Made by a program: the position numbers and the translations under genes. Shown one piece after another: positions 9,235-17,641 of a stretch of DNA of 49,808 bases (the stretch's first letter is position 1; each line of letters begins with the position of its first letter). The stretch comes from JBGPHT01 sp041484525 (GTDB lineage Bacteria > Acidobacteriota > Terriglobia > Bryobacterales > Bryobacteraceae). The notes below the pieces were generated by a model. The model saw only the letters and a program-made list of their open reading frames with translations, searched no databases and was not told the origin of the DNA. The DNA is taken from positions 1 to 49,808 of the forward strand of contig JBGPHT010000043.1 in assembly GCA_041484525.1 (NCBI GenBank). The letters run 5' to 3'.

Positions 9235-9253
9235 GTGTCCGGATCTGGGACAC
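9235..9253. promoter_or_regulatory. Palindrome GTGTCC-N7-GGACAC, candidate activator site
   Basis: A perfect inverted repeat with 6-bp arms lies about 65-95 bp upstream of the -24/-12 element. That is the distance expected for an enhancer-binding activator. The link is inferred from spacing only. Confidence 0.35.
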
Positions 9254-9445
9254 CTTGTCCGCCCGTGGCATAAGGCTTGTGGGCGATCGAGGGCCGGGAG
9301 GATGGGAGGGTAAGCTGTTGAATTTAAGGACAAAGCGTTCACGCGACACTACCGGTAGACACAAAGGCCACCCAAACCGAAGCTTCGATTGTAGGGGCAC
9401 CACTTTGTCAAATGGTTCTGGGAGTCAAGGTTGAGCCGGGGAGTC

Positions 9446-9946
9446 TCACGCTCCCCAATTTCGCTCGCGCAAGTGCGTGAAATTGAGAGCCACGATACCC
9501 TCCCTGTTCAGCGCCAGGTACAGGTCGAGGTCGTCGGTGAGTACGGCGCATTTATGCTCGCGGGCTACTGCCGCAATCGCCGCATCGACGAGTCCGAGAC
9601 GCTCGTAAGATGCACTTTGCGCAGCCCGGGCGCTTGCCATCTCAGGTTCCCGGAGAATGGAAAGCGTCTCCTTCAGCAAGAGCCTGGCTCGTAGCCGCTC
9701 GGGACCGGCCAGGTCGGTCAGATTGCTCACTTCGGCCATTACATGAGCCAGGGTGTACAGGGGATCAAATGCGGCGAGCACGCGACGCAACAGTTGGTAG
9801 TCGGCCCTCCCGTAACTGCGAGTTCTCTTGAAGCTTTCGATGCGATCCTGGTTGACACCACCCACAACAAAAAGCACAAGAAGGTTCGTATCGATCGACA
9901 GTCCCGCGGAGTTGTTGATGCCGAACCAGGCAGCGGCTGGATTCAC
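9446..9946 (-). CDS. PIN-domain protein, putative ribonuclease
   Basis: Protein of 166 residues with a GTG start. The PIN fold is recognisable from Asp19 (LSIDTNLLVLFVVG), Glu72 in the helix AHVMAEVSNL, Asp121 (YERLGLVDAAIAAVARE) and Asp138/Asp139 (CAVLTDDLDLYLAL). These acidic residues form the Mg-binding site of PIN nucleases, including VapC-type toxins. It overlaps the upstream small gene through GTGA (9943-9946), so the two are translationally coupled. That arrangement resembles a toxin module, but the partner does not look like a known VapB antitoxin. A housekeeping RNA-processing role cannot be excluded. Confidence 0.75.
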   Translation of the reverse strand: MNPAAAWFGINNSAGLSIDTNLLVLFVVGGVNQDRIESFKRTRSYGRADYQLLRRVLAAFDPLYTLAHVMAEVSNLTDLAGPERLRARLLLKETLSILREPEMASARAAQSASYERLGLVDAAIAAVAREHKCAVLTDDLDLYLALNREGIVALNFTHLRERNWGA

Positions 9947-10212
9947 TGGGAGGCGGGCTCGCGTATCTTCATGGCGACCAACTCGCCGGTCTCCCCATCA
10001 ATCAGAAAACGTTTGTAGTGTAGCGGGGGAGTTCCCACGCGAAGGATATGAGGCAATTCACTCAGATCTCGCGGATAGCTGAGCGTTATGCTCCAGACCT
10101 CGTGACCCTTGTAGCCCTCCCTTTCGATCTCTTCCAGACCGAAGCTGCTTGGGCCGAGCATCTCTGCTGCCCGCCCTTTCGCGATCTGCACTGCCTCTTT
10201 GACGTCAATCAT
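9943..10212 (-). CDS. Small protein coupled to PIN gene, unknown function
   Basis: Protein of 89 residues starting MIDVKEAVQIAKGRAAEML; the frame is open upstream to 10278 without a better start. The first part is an amphipathic helix. The second part is predicted beta-rich, with a hydrophilic turn pattern (GHEVWSITLSYPR, KRFLIDGETGELVAMKIREP) reminiscent of PepSY-like small domains. I do not recognise it as a known antitoxin family. Its TGA overlaps the GTG of the PIN gene, so it is likely made together with it and may bind or regulate it. The annotation of function is inference from position only. Confidence 0.6.
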   Translation of the reverse strand: MIDVKEAVQIAKGRAAEMLGPSSFGLEEIEREGYKGHEVWSITLSYPRDLSELPHILRVGTPPLHYKRFLIDGETGELVAMKIREPASQ

Positions 10213-10285
10213 CGTCGCGCTTCGTCGATACGCTCCTTCATGATAGTCGATCCCGCGGGCAGACTCTCCCGGCGCCATAGGCGTA

Positions 10286-11140
10286 CTAAAAGAAGAAGTG
10301 CTTGGTCCAATCCACCATCGTATGCAGCAGCGCAGACGAAGTGATGCTCGACGCCTTCTGAAAGACCTTCCCGTACGCCATCCCCGCGATGGTTGCCAGG
10401 ATCGCGTACCGCCAGTTGGGCGCCGGCTGCGGACCGTTGTCCAGGTGCGCCAGTCCGAAAATCACGCTGGCAGCCACCAGCGTCCGCGTGGTCGCGCCGA
10501 AGCGCTGCATCATCAGATTCTGGATTAATGCGCGGAAGAGGATCTCCTCGGGAAGAGCCGTCGCGGCGAAGATGATCCCCACCGCGGACAGCATCCGCCC
10601 GCCCGTTTGGACCGGCCAATGGGGCGGCGGGATGAAGCCGATCGCGACACCTAGCGCCGCCAGCAGCGGGGCCGTCACGGCGAAGGCCGCCAATGGCAGC
10701 CACAAGTCGCGCGCGTTCCGGGGCAGGTTGTACTTCATGCCGGAAATCGCGCGGAATCCGAGAAACACCGCCAGGCCCAGCAGGATCGCGATCCCGTAGG
10801 CCACGCTGTGCAGGAAGCCTTGCGACGGCCGCGGCACCAGACCTGCACCCGCCGCGAATTCGAGCGGCAGCCAGAGCAGCATGATCGCCAGGAAGTCCGC
10901 ATGCACCCGCGCACAGATCGCCGGGGCCGTCGTATATCCCAGCACCAGCAGCGCCAGCTTCACCGACAGCGCGCCTTCCATCGCCGCCGCGCCCGAGAAG
11001 ATCGCAGTCAGCAAAAAAGGAACGGCCCAGATCGCCTCCGGATGCCGTCTGAACAGCTCCCGGATTCGATGCTGGGCCGCAGGTACGAAAAAGCTGAAGA
11101 CGGCCGCCAGCAGGAATGCCAGGATCAGCGGCCGCGCCAC
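10286..11140 (-). CDS. CPBP-family intramembrane metalloprotease (CAAX-type)
   Basis: Polytopic membrane protein of 284 residues with about eight hydrophobic helices. The catalytic signature of the CPBP/Abi family is complete: EEILFR (Glu198, Glu199, Arg203), FGLAH (His232) and a last conserved His273 in LLHTMVDW. In bacteria such proteins are linked to peptide or bacteriocin immunity and protein maturation, and eukaryotic relatives cleave prenylated proteins. It is last in the three-adaptor export operon, with a GTG start and AGGAG overlapping the stop of the TolC-type gene. It may process or protect against what the exporter handles; this is inference. Confidence 0.85.
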   Translation of the reverse strand: MARPLILAFLLAAVFSFFVPAAQHRIRELFRRHPEAIWAVPFLLTAIFSGAAAMEGALSVKLALLVLGYTTAPAICARVHADFLAIMLLWLPLEFAAGAGLVPRPSQGFLHSVAYGIAILLGLAVFLGFRAISGMKYNLPRNARDLWLPLAAFAVTAPLLAALGVAIGFIPPPHWPVQTGGRMLSAVGIIFAATALPEEILFRALIQNLMMQRFGATTRTLVAASVIFGLAHLDNGPQPAPNWRYAILATIAGMAYGKVFQKASSITSSALLHTMVDWTKHFFF

Positions 11141-11144
11141 ACTC

Positions 11145-12803
11145 CTATTGGACCACGATGCCGCGCTCGTCCAGCAACTCGCCCGTCTGCGTCAGCAGGT
11201 TGAGGATGTTGCGCCGCACCGCCACCTGCTGCTGCACCACGTTCGATTCCGCCGTCGATAGGTTGACCTCGGCAGTGATTACGTTCTGCAGAATCTCGGC
11301 GCCGAGCTGATACTTCTCCTTCATCGCGTCCAGGTTCTTCTGCGCGAAATCCTGCTGGATCTTGGCCAGTTTCAACTGCTCCTTGCTGCCTTCGAGCGCC
11401 GTGATGGCGTTCAGAATGGAGAGCCGCACGCCCTCCTGCGTATTGCGCAGGCGGAGGGCATCGGTCTTCTTGCCGATCAGCGCGTCCGCCATGTTCGCCG
11501 CCGCGGCGTGCGAGCGGACCGGCAGGTTCAAGCGCAGCCCGAACGAATAGACCGGGAAACCGAAATGGAACATCTGGTCCAGGGCATCGCCGAATCCACC
11601 CGGCGTCGAGATGATGCCGGACGACTGCACACCGTCGATGGACACGTTCGAGCGCTGGTAGAAAACGCCGCCCCGGCCTTGCGACTGGTACGTCCCGAGC
11701 AGCGCCAGGTTGGGCAGCATCCCGTTCTTCGCCTGTTGGATCGCCAGATCGTCGCGGTCGAGCGACTGCAGCGCCGATTTCACATCGGGGCGGCCGGCCA
11801 GCGCCTTGTTGATCGACTCTTCGCGGTCGAATACGATCGCATCCACGTTGGGCAGATCCACCGTCTCGGTCAGGTTGATGGGCAGCTTGCGCAGGTCCGC
11901 GTCGAGGTCCACGGCAATCTGCAGGCGAAGCGCGTCTTCCGCCTGCGCCAGCGCGAACTTCGCCTGCGAAACCTGCAGCACGGTGGAGGCGAGCTGCTGT
12001 TGCGGGTTGTAGATATCGAGCGGCGAAATCGCGCCCAGGTCGAGCTGCTGCTGCACGTAGTTGAGGTTGCTCTGCGACGTCTCCCGCGCCTTCTCCGCCA
12101 CCTTCACGCTCTCGCGTGCCTGAATCACGTTCCAGTAAGCCGTTTCCGCTCCGTTCACCAGCGTGAGCAATTGCGAGCGCAGGTTGTAATCCGAGATCCG
12201 GTAGCTGCTGCGCGCCATCATCAGGTTCAGCCGGTTCACGTAACGCCCGCGGTTTTGAATCAAAGGCTGCGTGAAATTGACCGAAAGATTCGAAGTCAGC
12301 GACGGATTGAAGGTGGAGAAGCTGTTGCTCGACGAGATCTTTTGCGCCGCGTACTGCACCTGCAATTGCGTGCCCGTGTCCAGCGTCTGCGTGTAGTTGG
12401 AGCTGAAGGGCTGGGACAGCGTGGTCAAGGTCCCGGAGGCGCCGGCGCCTTCCAGAAGACTGGTCGGCAGCGAAGTCGAGCGCTGGCTGTTGAAGGTCGC
12501 CGTGAGCCTCGGATCCCACACGTCGAATGCCCGCTGGATCGCGTTTTTCGGCTGTTCCACGCTCAGCATCTGGAGCTGGATGCCGGTGTTGTTCGCCATC
12601 GTCAGCGCCAGGTAGTCCTTGAGCGACAGCTCGATGTTTCCGCCCACCACAAAGTCCTTCAGCCGGACCGGATCCTTCAGTACGACCTTGGTCTGGGTCT
12701 GTTGAAACGTCTCGCGGAAATACGATGGCTTGGGAAATGAGCTCATCTGGGCGAACGCGCCCCACGTAAGTAGCGCACCTGTAATAAGAGTTCTTCGCAG
12801 CAT
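11145..12803 (-). CDS. TolC-family outer membrane efflux protein
   Basis: Protein of 552 residues with a signal peptide (MLRRTLITGALLTWGAFA). It has two outer-membrane-efflux repeats, each with long coiled-coil helices and short beta strands, for example NGAETAYWNVIQARESVKVAEKARE and ITALEGSKEQLKLAKIQQDF. The length matches TolC homologues with an N-terminal extension (about 1-100). It would form the trimeric channel for the adaptors encoded upstream in the same operon, and perhaps for the neighbouring operon that lacks a channel gene. It follows the MacB-type permease by 6 bp. TAG of this gene overlaps the ribosome site of the CPBP gene. Confidence 0.9.
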   Translation of the reverse strand: MLRRTLITGALLTWGAFAQMSSFPKPSYFRETFQQTQTKVVLKDPVRLKDFVVGGNIELSLKDYLALTMANNTGIQLQMLSVEQPKNAIQRAFDVWDPRLTATFNSQRSTSLPTSLLEGAGASGTLTTLSQPFSSNYTQTLDTGTQLQVQYAAQKISSSNSFSTFNPSLTSNLSVNFTQPLIQNRGRYVNRLNLMMARSSYRISDYNLRSQLLTLVNGAETAYWNVIQARESVKVAEKARETSQSNLNYVQQQLDLGAISPLDIYNPQQQLASTVLQVSQAKFALAQAEDALRLQIAVDLDADLRKLPINLTETVDLPNVDAIVFDREESINKALAGRPDVKSALQSLDRDDLAIQQAKNGMLPNLALLGTYQSQGRGGVFYQRSNVSIDGVQSSGIISTPGGFGDALDQMFHFGFPVYSFGLRLNLPVRSHAAAANMADALIGKKTDALRLRNTQEGVRLSILNAITALEGSKEQLKLAKIQQDFAQKNLDAMKEKYQLGAEILQNVITAEVNLSTAESNVVQQQVAVRRNILNLLTQTGELLDERGIVVQ

Positions 12804-12809
12804 AAGTTC

Positions 12810-14060
12810 TTACTCGTAACGAATGGCTTCGATAGGATCCAATTTGGCCGCCTGCACGGCCGGATAAATTCCAAACAACAAACCGATGAATACGGACACG
12901 CCGAAGGCCACGCCGATCGACGACCCCGTAACCAGGGTGGACCAGCCGGCGGCCGACGCAATCAGCTTCGACAGCGTGACACCGAACGCAATCCCGATCA
13001 AACCGCCCACGATCGAGATCAGCACGGCCTCCGTCAGGAACTGACGCACGATATCGCCCTGGCGTGCACCGATGGCGCGCCGGATGCCGATTTCGCGGGT
13101 GCGCTCGAGCACCGTGGCCAGCATGATATTCATGATGCCGATGCCGCCCACCAGTAGCGAAATGCCGGCGATGCAAATCATAACGATGCTGAAAATCAAC
13201 TGCGTCTGCTTCTTCTGTTCGAGCAGGCCGGCGGGCACGATCACGGTGAAATCGCCGGCGTCCTTATGGGTCGCGGCCAGAATGGCGCGCACCACGTTGG
13301 ACGTTTCGATCGAATCGATGTTAGGGCCCACTTTCATGTAGATCGCGTCGATCTCGTCCTTCAGGTAGCTGGTGTTGTCCTCGAATCGGCGCATCACGCT
13401 GTTCAGCGGCGCGATCACCAGGTTGTTGCGGTCCGACGCCTGCACGCCTTCCACGTCATCGCCGCCGGCCTGCGGCGTCAGCACTCCGATCACCTGCAGC
13501 CAGGTGTCGTTCACCTTGACGTACTTGCCGACCGCATTGTCGTAACCCAGCAGGTTGACCTTGGCGTTCTCCCCCAGCACGCACACCGGCGCCGAGCTGC
13601 GGTTCTCTTCGTCCGTGAAGAAGCGGCCGGAAATCAGCTTCAGGCTGTTGATCTCGACGAAGTTGGGCAGCACTCCGATGAGTTGCGGCGGCTCCTGCGC
13701 GGTCTTGGGCAGCAGTTTTTGCGGCTTGAACCGCTTGCGCGGCGTGATGGCGACCAGGCCGGAAACGTTCTCCGAAATGGCGCGGTAGTCGCGGAACGTC
13801 AGCCCCGGAGAAATCGTGCGCACGGTCTGCAGCTCGTTGCGGTCGAGCGACTCGCGCGCCTCTATGATGATGTTGTTCACGCCCAACTGGTCGATGAAGC
13901 TCATCATTTCCTTCTGCGCGCCGGCGGTGATCGAAAGCATCGCCACCACCGCGCCCACGCCGAAGATCATGCCCAGCATCGTCAGCAAGCTGCGCAGCTT
14001 GTGCGCAAAAAGGCTTGCCATCCCCATCATCAGTTCGGGAACAATGTTGGAGAGGCCCAT
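12810..14060 (-). CDS. MacB-type ABC permease (single FtsX domain)
   Basis: Permease of 416 residues of standard MacB/LolC size. It has a first helix (SLLTMLGMIFGVGAVVAMLSI, about 22-42), a large periplasmic MacB core with ISENVSGLVAITPR, and a C-terminal FtsX block with three helices (ILLVGGIGIMNIMLATVLERTREIGIRRAIGA and after) ending DPIEAIRYE. It starts on TAATG shared with the stop of adaptor 3. No ATP-binding protein is encoded anywhere in this six-gene operon. The nearest candidates are at 7130-7846 and 3052-3747. With the adaptors and TolC it should form a trans-envelope exporter. Confidence 0.9.
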   Translation of the reverse strand: MGLSNIVPELMMGMASLFAHKLRSLLTMLGMIFGVGAVVAMLSITAGAQKEMMSFIDQLGVNNIIIEARESLDRNELQTVRTISPGLTFRDYRAISENVSGLVAITPRKRFKPQKLLPKTAQEPPQLIGVLPNFVEINSLKLISGRFFTDEENRSSAPVCVLGENAKVNLLGYDNAVGKYVKVNDTWLQVIGVLTPQAGGDDVEGVQASDRNNLVIAPLNSVMRRFEDNTSYLKDEIDAIYMKVGPNIDSIETSNVVRAILAATHKDAGDFTVIVPAGLLEQKKQTQLIFSIVMICIAGISLLVGGIGIMNIMLATVLERTREIGIRRAIGARQGDIVRQFLTEAVLISIVGGLIGIAFGVTLSKLIASAAGWSTLVTGSSIGVAFGVSVFIGLLFGIYPAVQAAKLDPIEAIRYE

Positions 14061-16261
14061 TACGATTTCCCTCCCGGCAGACCGCCCATCGGATTGCCGC
14101 CCGGGGCCTTCTTGTCGGCTTTGCTCTTCTTTTCGGCGGTGGGATCGGCCAGGGCGATGGTCTCGCCCGGCTTCACCCCGCCTGACAGCACCATCGTCGA
14201 TTCGCTCTGCTTGATGAGCTGCACTTCGCGCGGATCGAACTTGCCGTTCTTCTGCAGCACGAAGACCATATACTTGCCGTTGCGGTTGAAAACCGCCTGC
14301 GCCGGAACGTGCAGCGCGTTCGAGATCTTTTCCACTTCGATCTGCACATCCGCCAGCAGGCCCGGCCGCAACAGCACCTGCACCTGCGAATCCTCCTCGG
14401 GAGGCCGCGGCAGTTTGGCGTTGTTGCGCTCCTCTTCGGTGTAAAGCGATCGGGGCCGCTGCAGCAGCGCCTCGAGCCCGGTGCCCGCTCCGGCGCCGCG
14501 TCCGCCGCGCCCGCTGCGTCCCTGGCCGCCGCCGAACCCGCCGCCGGCCGCCGCAGCATCGCCACCGCGACCGCCTGCCGCAGGATCGCCGCGCCCGCTG
14601 CGTCCCTGGCCGCCGCCGAACCCGCCGCCGGCCGCCGCAGCATCGCCACCGCGACCGCCTGCCGCTTGATCGCCGCCTTGCCCGCGGCCGCGGCCGAGTC
14701 CGAGCTTCTGCATCATTTCCTGCATCTGCTGTTGCAGCTTCTCGCGTTCGTCGCCGGTCGCGGTCTGCATTTTCTGCCGGAGGTCCGCCATTTTCTTGCG
14801 GTCCTCTTCGGACAAGTTGGCGAACCCGCCGCGTCCGCCCGGTGCACCGTTCCCGCCCCGGCCGCTCGCCGCATCGCCACCACGGCCGCCGGCCGCAGCA
14901 TCGCCACCGCCGCCGCCCGCAGCATTACCACCACGACCGCTGGCCGCAGCATCGCCACCCCGGCCCTGCCCGCGGTTCTGCCCGCCGCCGCCCTGGCCTC
15001 CGCGAGCCCGGCGCCCGCCGCCACCGCCCTGGTCCTGGTTGTCCTGCGCGCCACCCTGGTCCTGCATTCCCGGCATCCCGGGCATTCCCGGAATCCCGGG
15101 CATTCCCGGAATCCCGGGCGCTCCCGGCGTCCCGCCCGCCATGCCGCTCTGCAGGCTGGCGAAGAAATTCGCACCCGAGCCGCGGACATTCTTCTTCGCA
15201 TTCTCCGCCGCCGTCACCATGATGCGTTCGATATCGGCCGGCTTCATTCCCAGGCCCGTCAGCAGTTCCCGCATGTCGATCGAAAAAATCACGTCGAACT
15301 TTTTCGAGGGGTCGCCCGAGAAAACATCCGCCGTGGCCGTGCCGCTCATTGCCTTGATCTTGCCGTGAAACTGCTTGTCCGGTATGGCATCCAACTGCAG
15401 CGTCGCCGGCTGGCCTTCCTTCAGATTGGCCCGGTCCAACTCCCCGACCTTGGTCCACACTTCGAGCTCGGAAAGATCCAGCACGTCCGCCACCGGCATG
15501 CCCGGCTGCAGCGTGTCGCCCTCGCGGATATCCGGCACCGCCTGGCCGAAGTTGATGAACCCGCCGCGGTTCTGCCGGATCGCCACCAGGCCCGTGATCG
15601 GCGCCAGGGACTTGGTGTTGGCGATGCGCTGCAATTCCCGGTTTACGTCGATCAAGCTGCGGTTGCGCTGCTCCTGCAATACGGCCAGTTGCGAGTCCGC
15701 CTGCTCCTGCCGCGCCTCGATGTCGGCCGCCAGTTGCTCCAGTGCGCGCTTGCTCTGTTCTTCCATCAGGACGTTCTTCTTGCCGTCGATGGCCGCCAGA
15801 ATCGGGTTCTTCTGCACGTCGAGGTCGGCGCGCCGCACGTTGTATTTCGTTTTCAGCAGCGTCACCTGGTCCTGGCTCTGTTGGATGGCCAGGTCCGCCT
15901 TGGCCTTCTTGATCTGCTCGTCCACCGACTGCACGGAGAGTTGCTGCTCTTCGAGCGCCGCCAGCCGTTCCGAGTCGTCATACTCGACGATCAGGTCCTT
16001 CTCGTGCCCCAGCGCGCCCACCGGAGCCAGCCGCGTCACCTGTACCGTGCCGTTCAGATTGGGAGCGAACAGCGTCACCGCCCCGATGGCGTGCAGCTCG
16101 CCGCGCGAATAGGCGCGAATCACCACATCGCTCTGCTGCACTTTGGTGGTAGGAATCTGCTCCGTCCGCTCACTCTGGATCTGCTTGTAGAAGCGGTAGC
16201 CGCCCCAACCAATGCCCGCCAGCAACGCGAGACCTATTAACCGATAAATTGCTTTCTTCAT
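14060..16261 (-). CDS. HlyD-type adaptor 3 with long Gly/Arg-rich and collagen-like insert
   Basis: Adaptor of 733 residues, almost twice the usual size. An anchor helix (LIGLALLAGIGWGGYRFY) is followed by lipoyl halves flanking a coiled-coil hairpin (about 80-200) and a barrel. The extra length is a low-complexity insert of roughly 220 residues. It opens with collagen-like G-x-P triplets (GAPGIPGMPGIPGMPGMPGM), continues with RGG/GGxGG runs, is broken by one charged helical island (SEEDRKKMADLRQKMQ and after, about 40 residues), and ends in a duplicated Gly-rich unit. The C-terminal part resumes the adaptor fold (LPRPPEEDSQVQVLLRPGLLADVQIEVEK). The insert probably faces the periplasm; its role is unknown. 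A GC-rich hairpin lies just before its ribosome site. Confidence 0.85.
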   Translation of the reverse strand: MKKAIYRLIGLALLAGIGWGGYRFYKQIQSERTEQIPTTKVQQSDVVIRAYSRGELHAIGAVTLFAPNLNGTVQVTRLAPVGALGHEKDLIVEYDDSERLAALEEQQLSVQSVDEQIKKAKADLAIQQSQDQVTLLKTKYNVRRADLDVQKNPILAAIDGKKNVLMEEQSKRALEQLAADIEARQEQADSQLAVLQEQRNRSLIDVNRELQRIANTKSLAPITGLVAIRQNRGGFINFGQAVPDIREGDTLQPGMPVADVLDLSELEVWTKVGELDRANLKEGQPATLQLDAIPDKQFHGKIKAMSGTATADVFSGDPSKKFDVIFSIDMRELLTGLGMKPADIERIMVTAAENAKKNVRGSGANFFASLQSGMAGGTPGAPGIPGMPGIPGMPGMPGMQDQGGAQDNQDQGGGGGRRARGGQGGGGQNRGQGRGGDAAASGRGGNAAGGGGGDAAAGGRGGDAASGRGGNGAPGGRGGFANLSEEDRKKMADLRQKMQTATGDEREKLQQQMQEMMQKLGLGRGRGQGGDQAAGGRGGDAAAAGGGFGGGQGRSGRGDPAAGGRGGDAAAAGGGFGGGQGRSGRGGRGAGAGTGLEALLQRPRSLYTEEERNNAKLPRPPEEDSQVQVLLRPGLLADVQIEVEKISNALHVPAQAVFNRNGKYMVFVLQKNGKFDPREVQLIKQSESTMVLSGGVKPGETIALADPTAEKKSKADKKAPGGNPMGGLPGGKS
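14503..14665. repeat. 84-bp period tandem duplication in adaptor 3
   Basis: Two copies of a 79-bp sequence (14503-14581 and 14587-14665) are identical and offset by 84 bp. They encode two copies of a 28-residue Gly-rich unit (AAGGRGGDAAAAGGG...). Perfect identity indicates a recent duplication, so this spot is likely length-variable between strains. Confidence 0.85.
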
Positions 16262-16273
16262 GAATCTTTCCAG

Positions 16274-16288
16274 GGGGCCGGCGGCCCC
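16274..16288. promoter_or_regulatory. GC hairpin between adaptor 2 and adaptor 3 genes
   Basis: GGGGCC-GGC-GGCCCC fills the 30-bp gap and ends next to the GGAAAG ribosome site of adaptor 3. It could slow decay of the upstream message or limit translation of the long Gly-rich protein. No T-run follows, so it is not an obvious terminator. Confidence 0.35.
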
Positions 16289-16291
16289 TTC

Positions 16292-17599
16292 CTAAAACTT
16301 CTTCTTAGCTCTCTTGGCCGCGTCCGCCGGGCTCTCGAGCGTCACCGTCTCGCCTTCGCGCAGCCCCCCGGTCACAATCAAATCCTCGTCGTTGCGCTTG
16401 CCCACCTGGATGTGCCGCAAGGTGAAATCCTTGCCCACCTGCACGTACACCGAGGGCTTGCCATCTCTGTCGAAGCTGGCGCGCGAGGGAATCAGCAACT
16501 GGCTGGGCTCGCGCTCGATGATGATCTCGGCACTGGCGCTCATGCCCGGCCGCAGCCGGTCGTCAAGAGCCAGCAGCGTGGCGCGCGTGGGGAACGTCTT
16601 CTCGGGCGTACTGCCGCCCTTGTACACCAGCGCGGCGATCGGGCTCACCCAATCCAGCTTGGCGGTGAACTCCTTGTCGGGAATCGCATCCACGCGGACC
16701 TTCACGACCTGACCGATCTGCACCCGGCCCCGGTCCACTTCCTCCAGCTTGAGATCGATAAACATCTCCGAAAGGTCGGGGATCTCGACGATCTCGGCGC
16801 CGGTCCACGCCATGTCGCCTTCTTTGAACGGCGGCTGCGACTGGCCGAATGTGCCCTGCGAGCGGAAGTTCGGCAGCACATTCACCAGGCCGTCGGTGGG
16901 CGCGCGCAGTTGCATCAGCCCCAGGTACTTCTGCGCCGTCTCCAGGTCGCGCACGGCTTTATCGCGGCGCTGGCCCAACCGGCTCAGGTCGGCTTCGTGG
17001 CCTACCTGGTGCGCGTTGATCGAAGCCTTCACCTGCTGCAGCGAGCCTTCCGTCACGCCCACCTGGATGCGGTTCTTCTCGCCTTCAATCTGCGAGAGCA
17101 CTTCCGCCTTGCTGGCATCCAGCTTGGCGCGCTCCAGGTCGTATTCGGACGACATCTTGCTCATGGCGTCGGCTTCGTCGTCCATCTTCTGGCTGGCCTT
17201 GGTCTGCACGATATCGCCATCCGCCGCGCGCACGTTGGTGGTGCGGCTGATCACGTTCTGCTCCTGCTGAACGCCGTCGAACTCCACCACCGCGTCGCCC
17301 TTCCGGACGGGGCGGCCGCTGGTGGCCAGATGGGTGATGCGCAAGCCCGGCACTTGCGGCGCCTTAAGGATGGTGGACCGGGCGCTCTTGATGTCGCCGC
17401 GGGTGCGCACGCTGACCACGAAATCGGCCCGCCGCACATGCACCGTCGCCACTTCCACTTCGGTGGTCCCGGTGTAGCGGTACCCCGCGTAGCCGCCGCC
17501 TGCACACAGCAGGAGACCAATGGTCCAGGTGATGAACTTCGCCCGTCGAGGGTGTGAGCGCCCAAGGCGCTGCGATGGTTTTACGTCCTTAGATGCCAT
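16292..17599 (-). CDS. HlyD-type periplasmic adaptor 2
   Basis: Adaptor of 435 residues. A basic N-terminus precedes an anchor helix (ITWTIGLLLCAGGGYAGYRYTG, about 23-44). Then come the lipoyl segment (LRITHLATSGRPVRKGDAVVEFDGVQQ), a long helical hairpin (about 105-215), the second lipoyl half (LRAPTDGLVNVLPNF), a barrel and a membrane-proximal domain ending DAAKRAKKKF. It is the second of three adaptor genes in a row. It is distinct in sequence from both neighbours, so a simple recent duplication is unlikely. AGGGAA precedes the ATG. It probably helps connect the MacB-type permease to TolC, perhaps in a mixed ring with adaptors 1 and 3. Confidence 0.87.
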   Translation of the reverse strand: MASKDVKPSQRLGRSHPRRAKFITWTIGLLLCAGGGYAGYRYTGTTEVEVATVHVRRADFVVSVRTRGDIKSARSTILKAPQVPGLRITHLATSGRPVRKGDAVVEFDGVQQEQNVISRTTNVRAADGDIVQTKASQKMDDEADAMSKMSSEYDLERAKLDASKAEVLSQIEGEKNRIQVGVTEGSLQQVKASINAHQVGHEADLSRLGQRRDKAVRDLETAQKYLGLMQLRAPTDGLVNVLPNFRSQGTFGQSQPPFKEGDMAWTGAEIVEIPDLSEMFIDLKLEEVDRGRVQIGQVVKVRVDAIPDKEFTAKLDWVSPIAALVYKGGSTPEKTFPTRATLLALDDRLRPGMSASAEIIIEREPSQLLIPSRASFDRDGKPSVYVQVGKDFTLRHIQVGKRNDEDLIVTGGLREGETVTLESPADAAKRAKKKF

Positions 17600-17641
17600 A
17601 GTACTTCCCTGTGGGTGGTGAGATCAGGCTCGCCCGGCCGA

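Larger units (their letters stand above)
9135..9445. other. Promoter region of the HlyD-led export operon
   Basis: This gap holds no gene. It contains the putative control elements of the minus-strand operon starting at 9134 and the end of the PIN gene at 9446. Closest to the operon are AT-richer boxes (around 9172-9190). Further out is a perfect palindrome at 9235-9253. The remaining part (9254-9445) shows nothing recognisable. Confidence 0.5.

Noticed and set aside
15060..15130. Short repeated units resembling a CRISPR or minisatellite array
   Set aside because: They encode collagen-like Gly-Pro triplets inside adaptor 3 and have no unique spacers.
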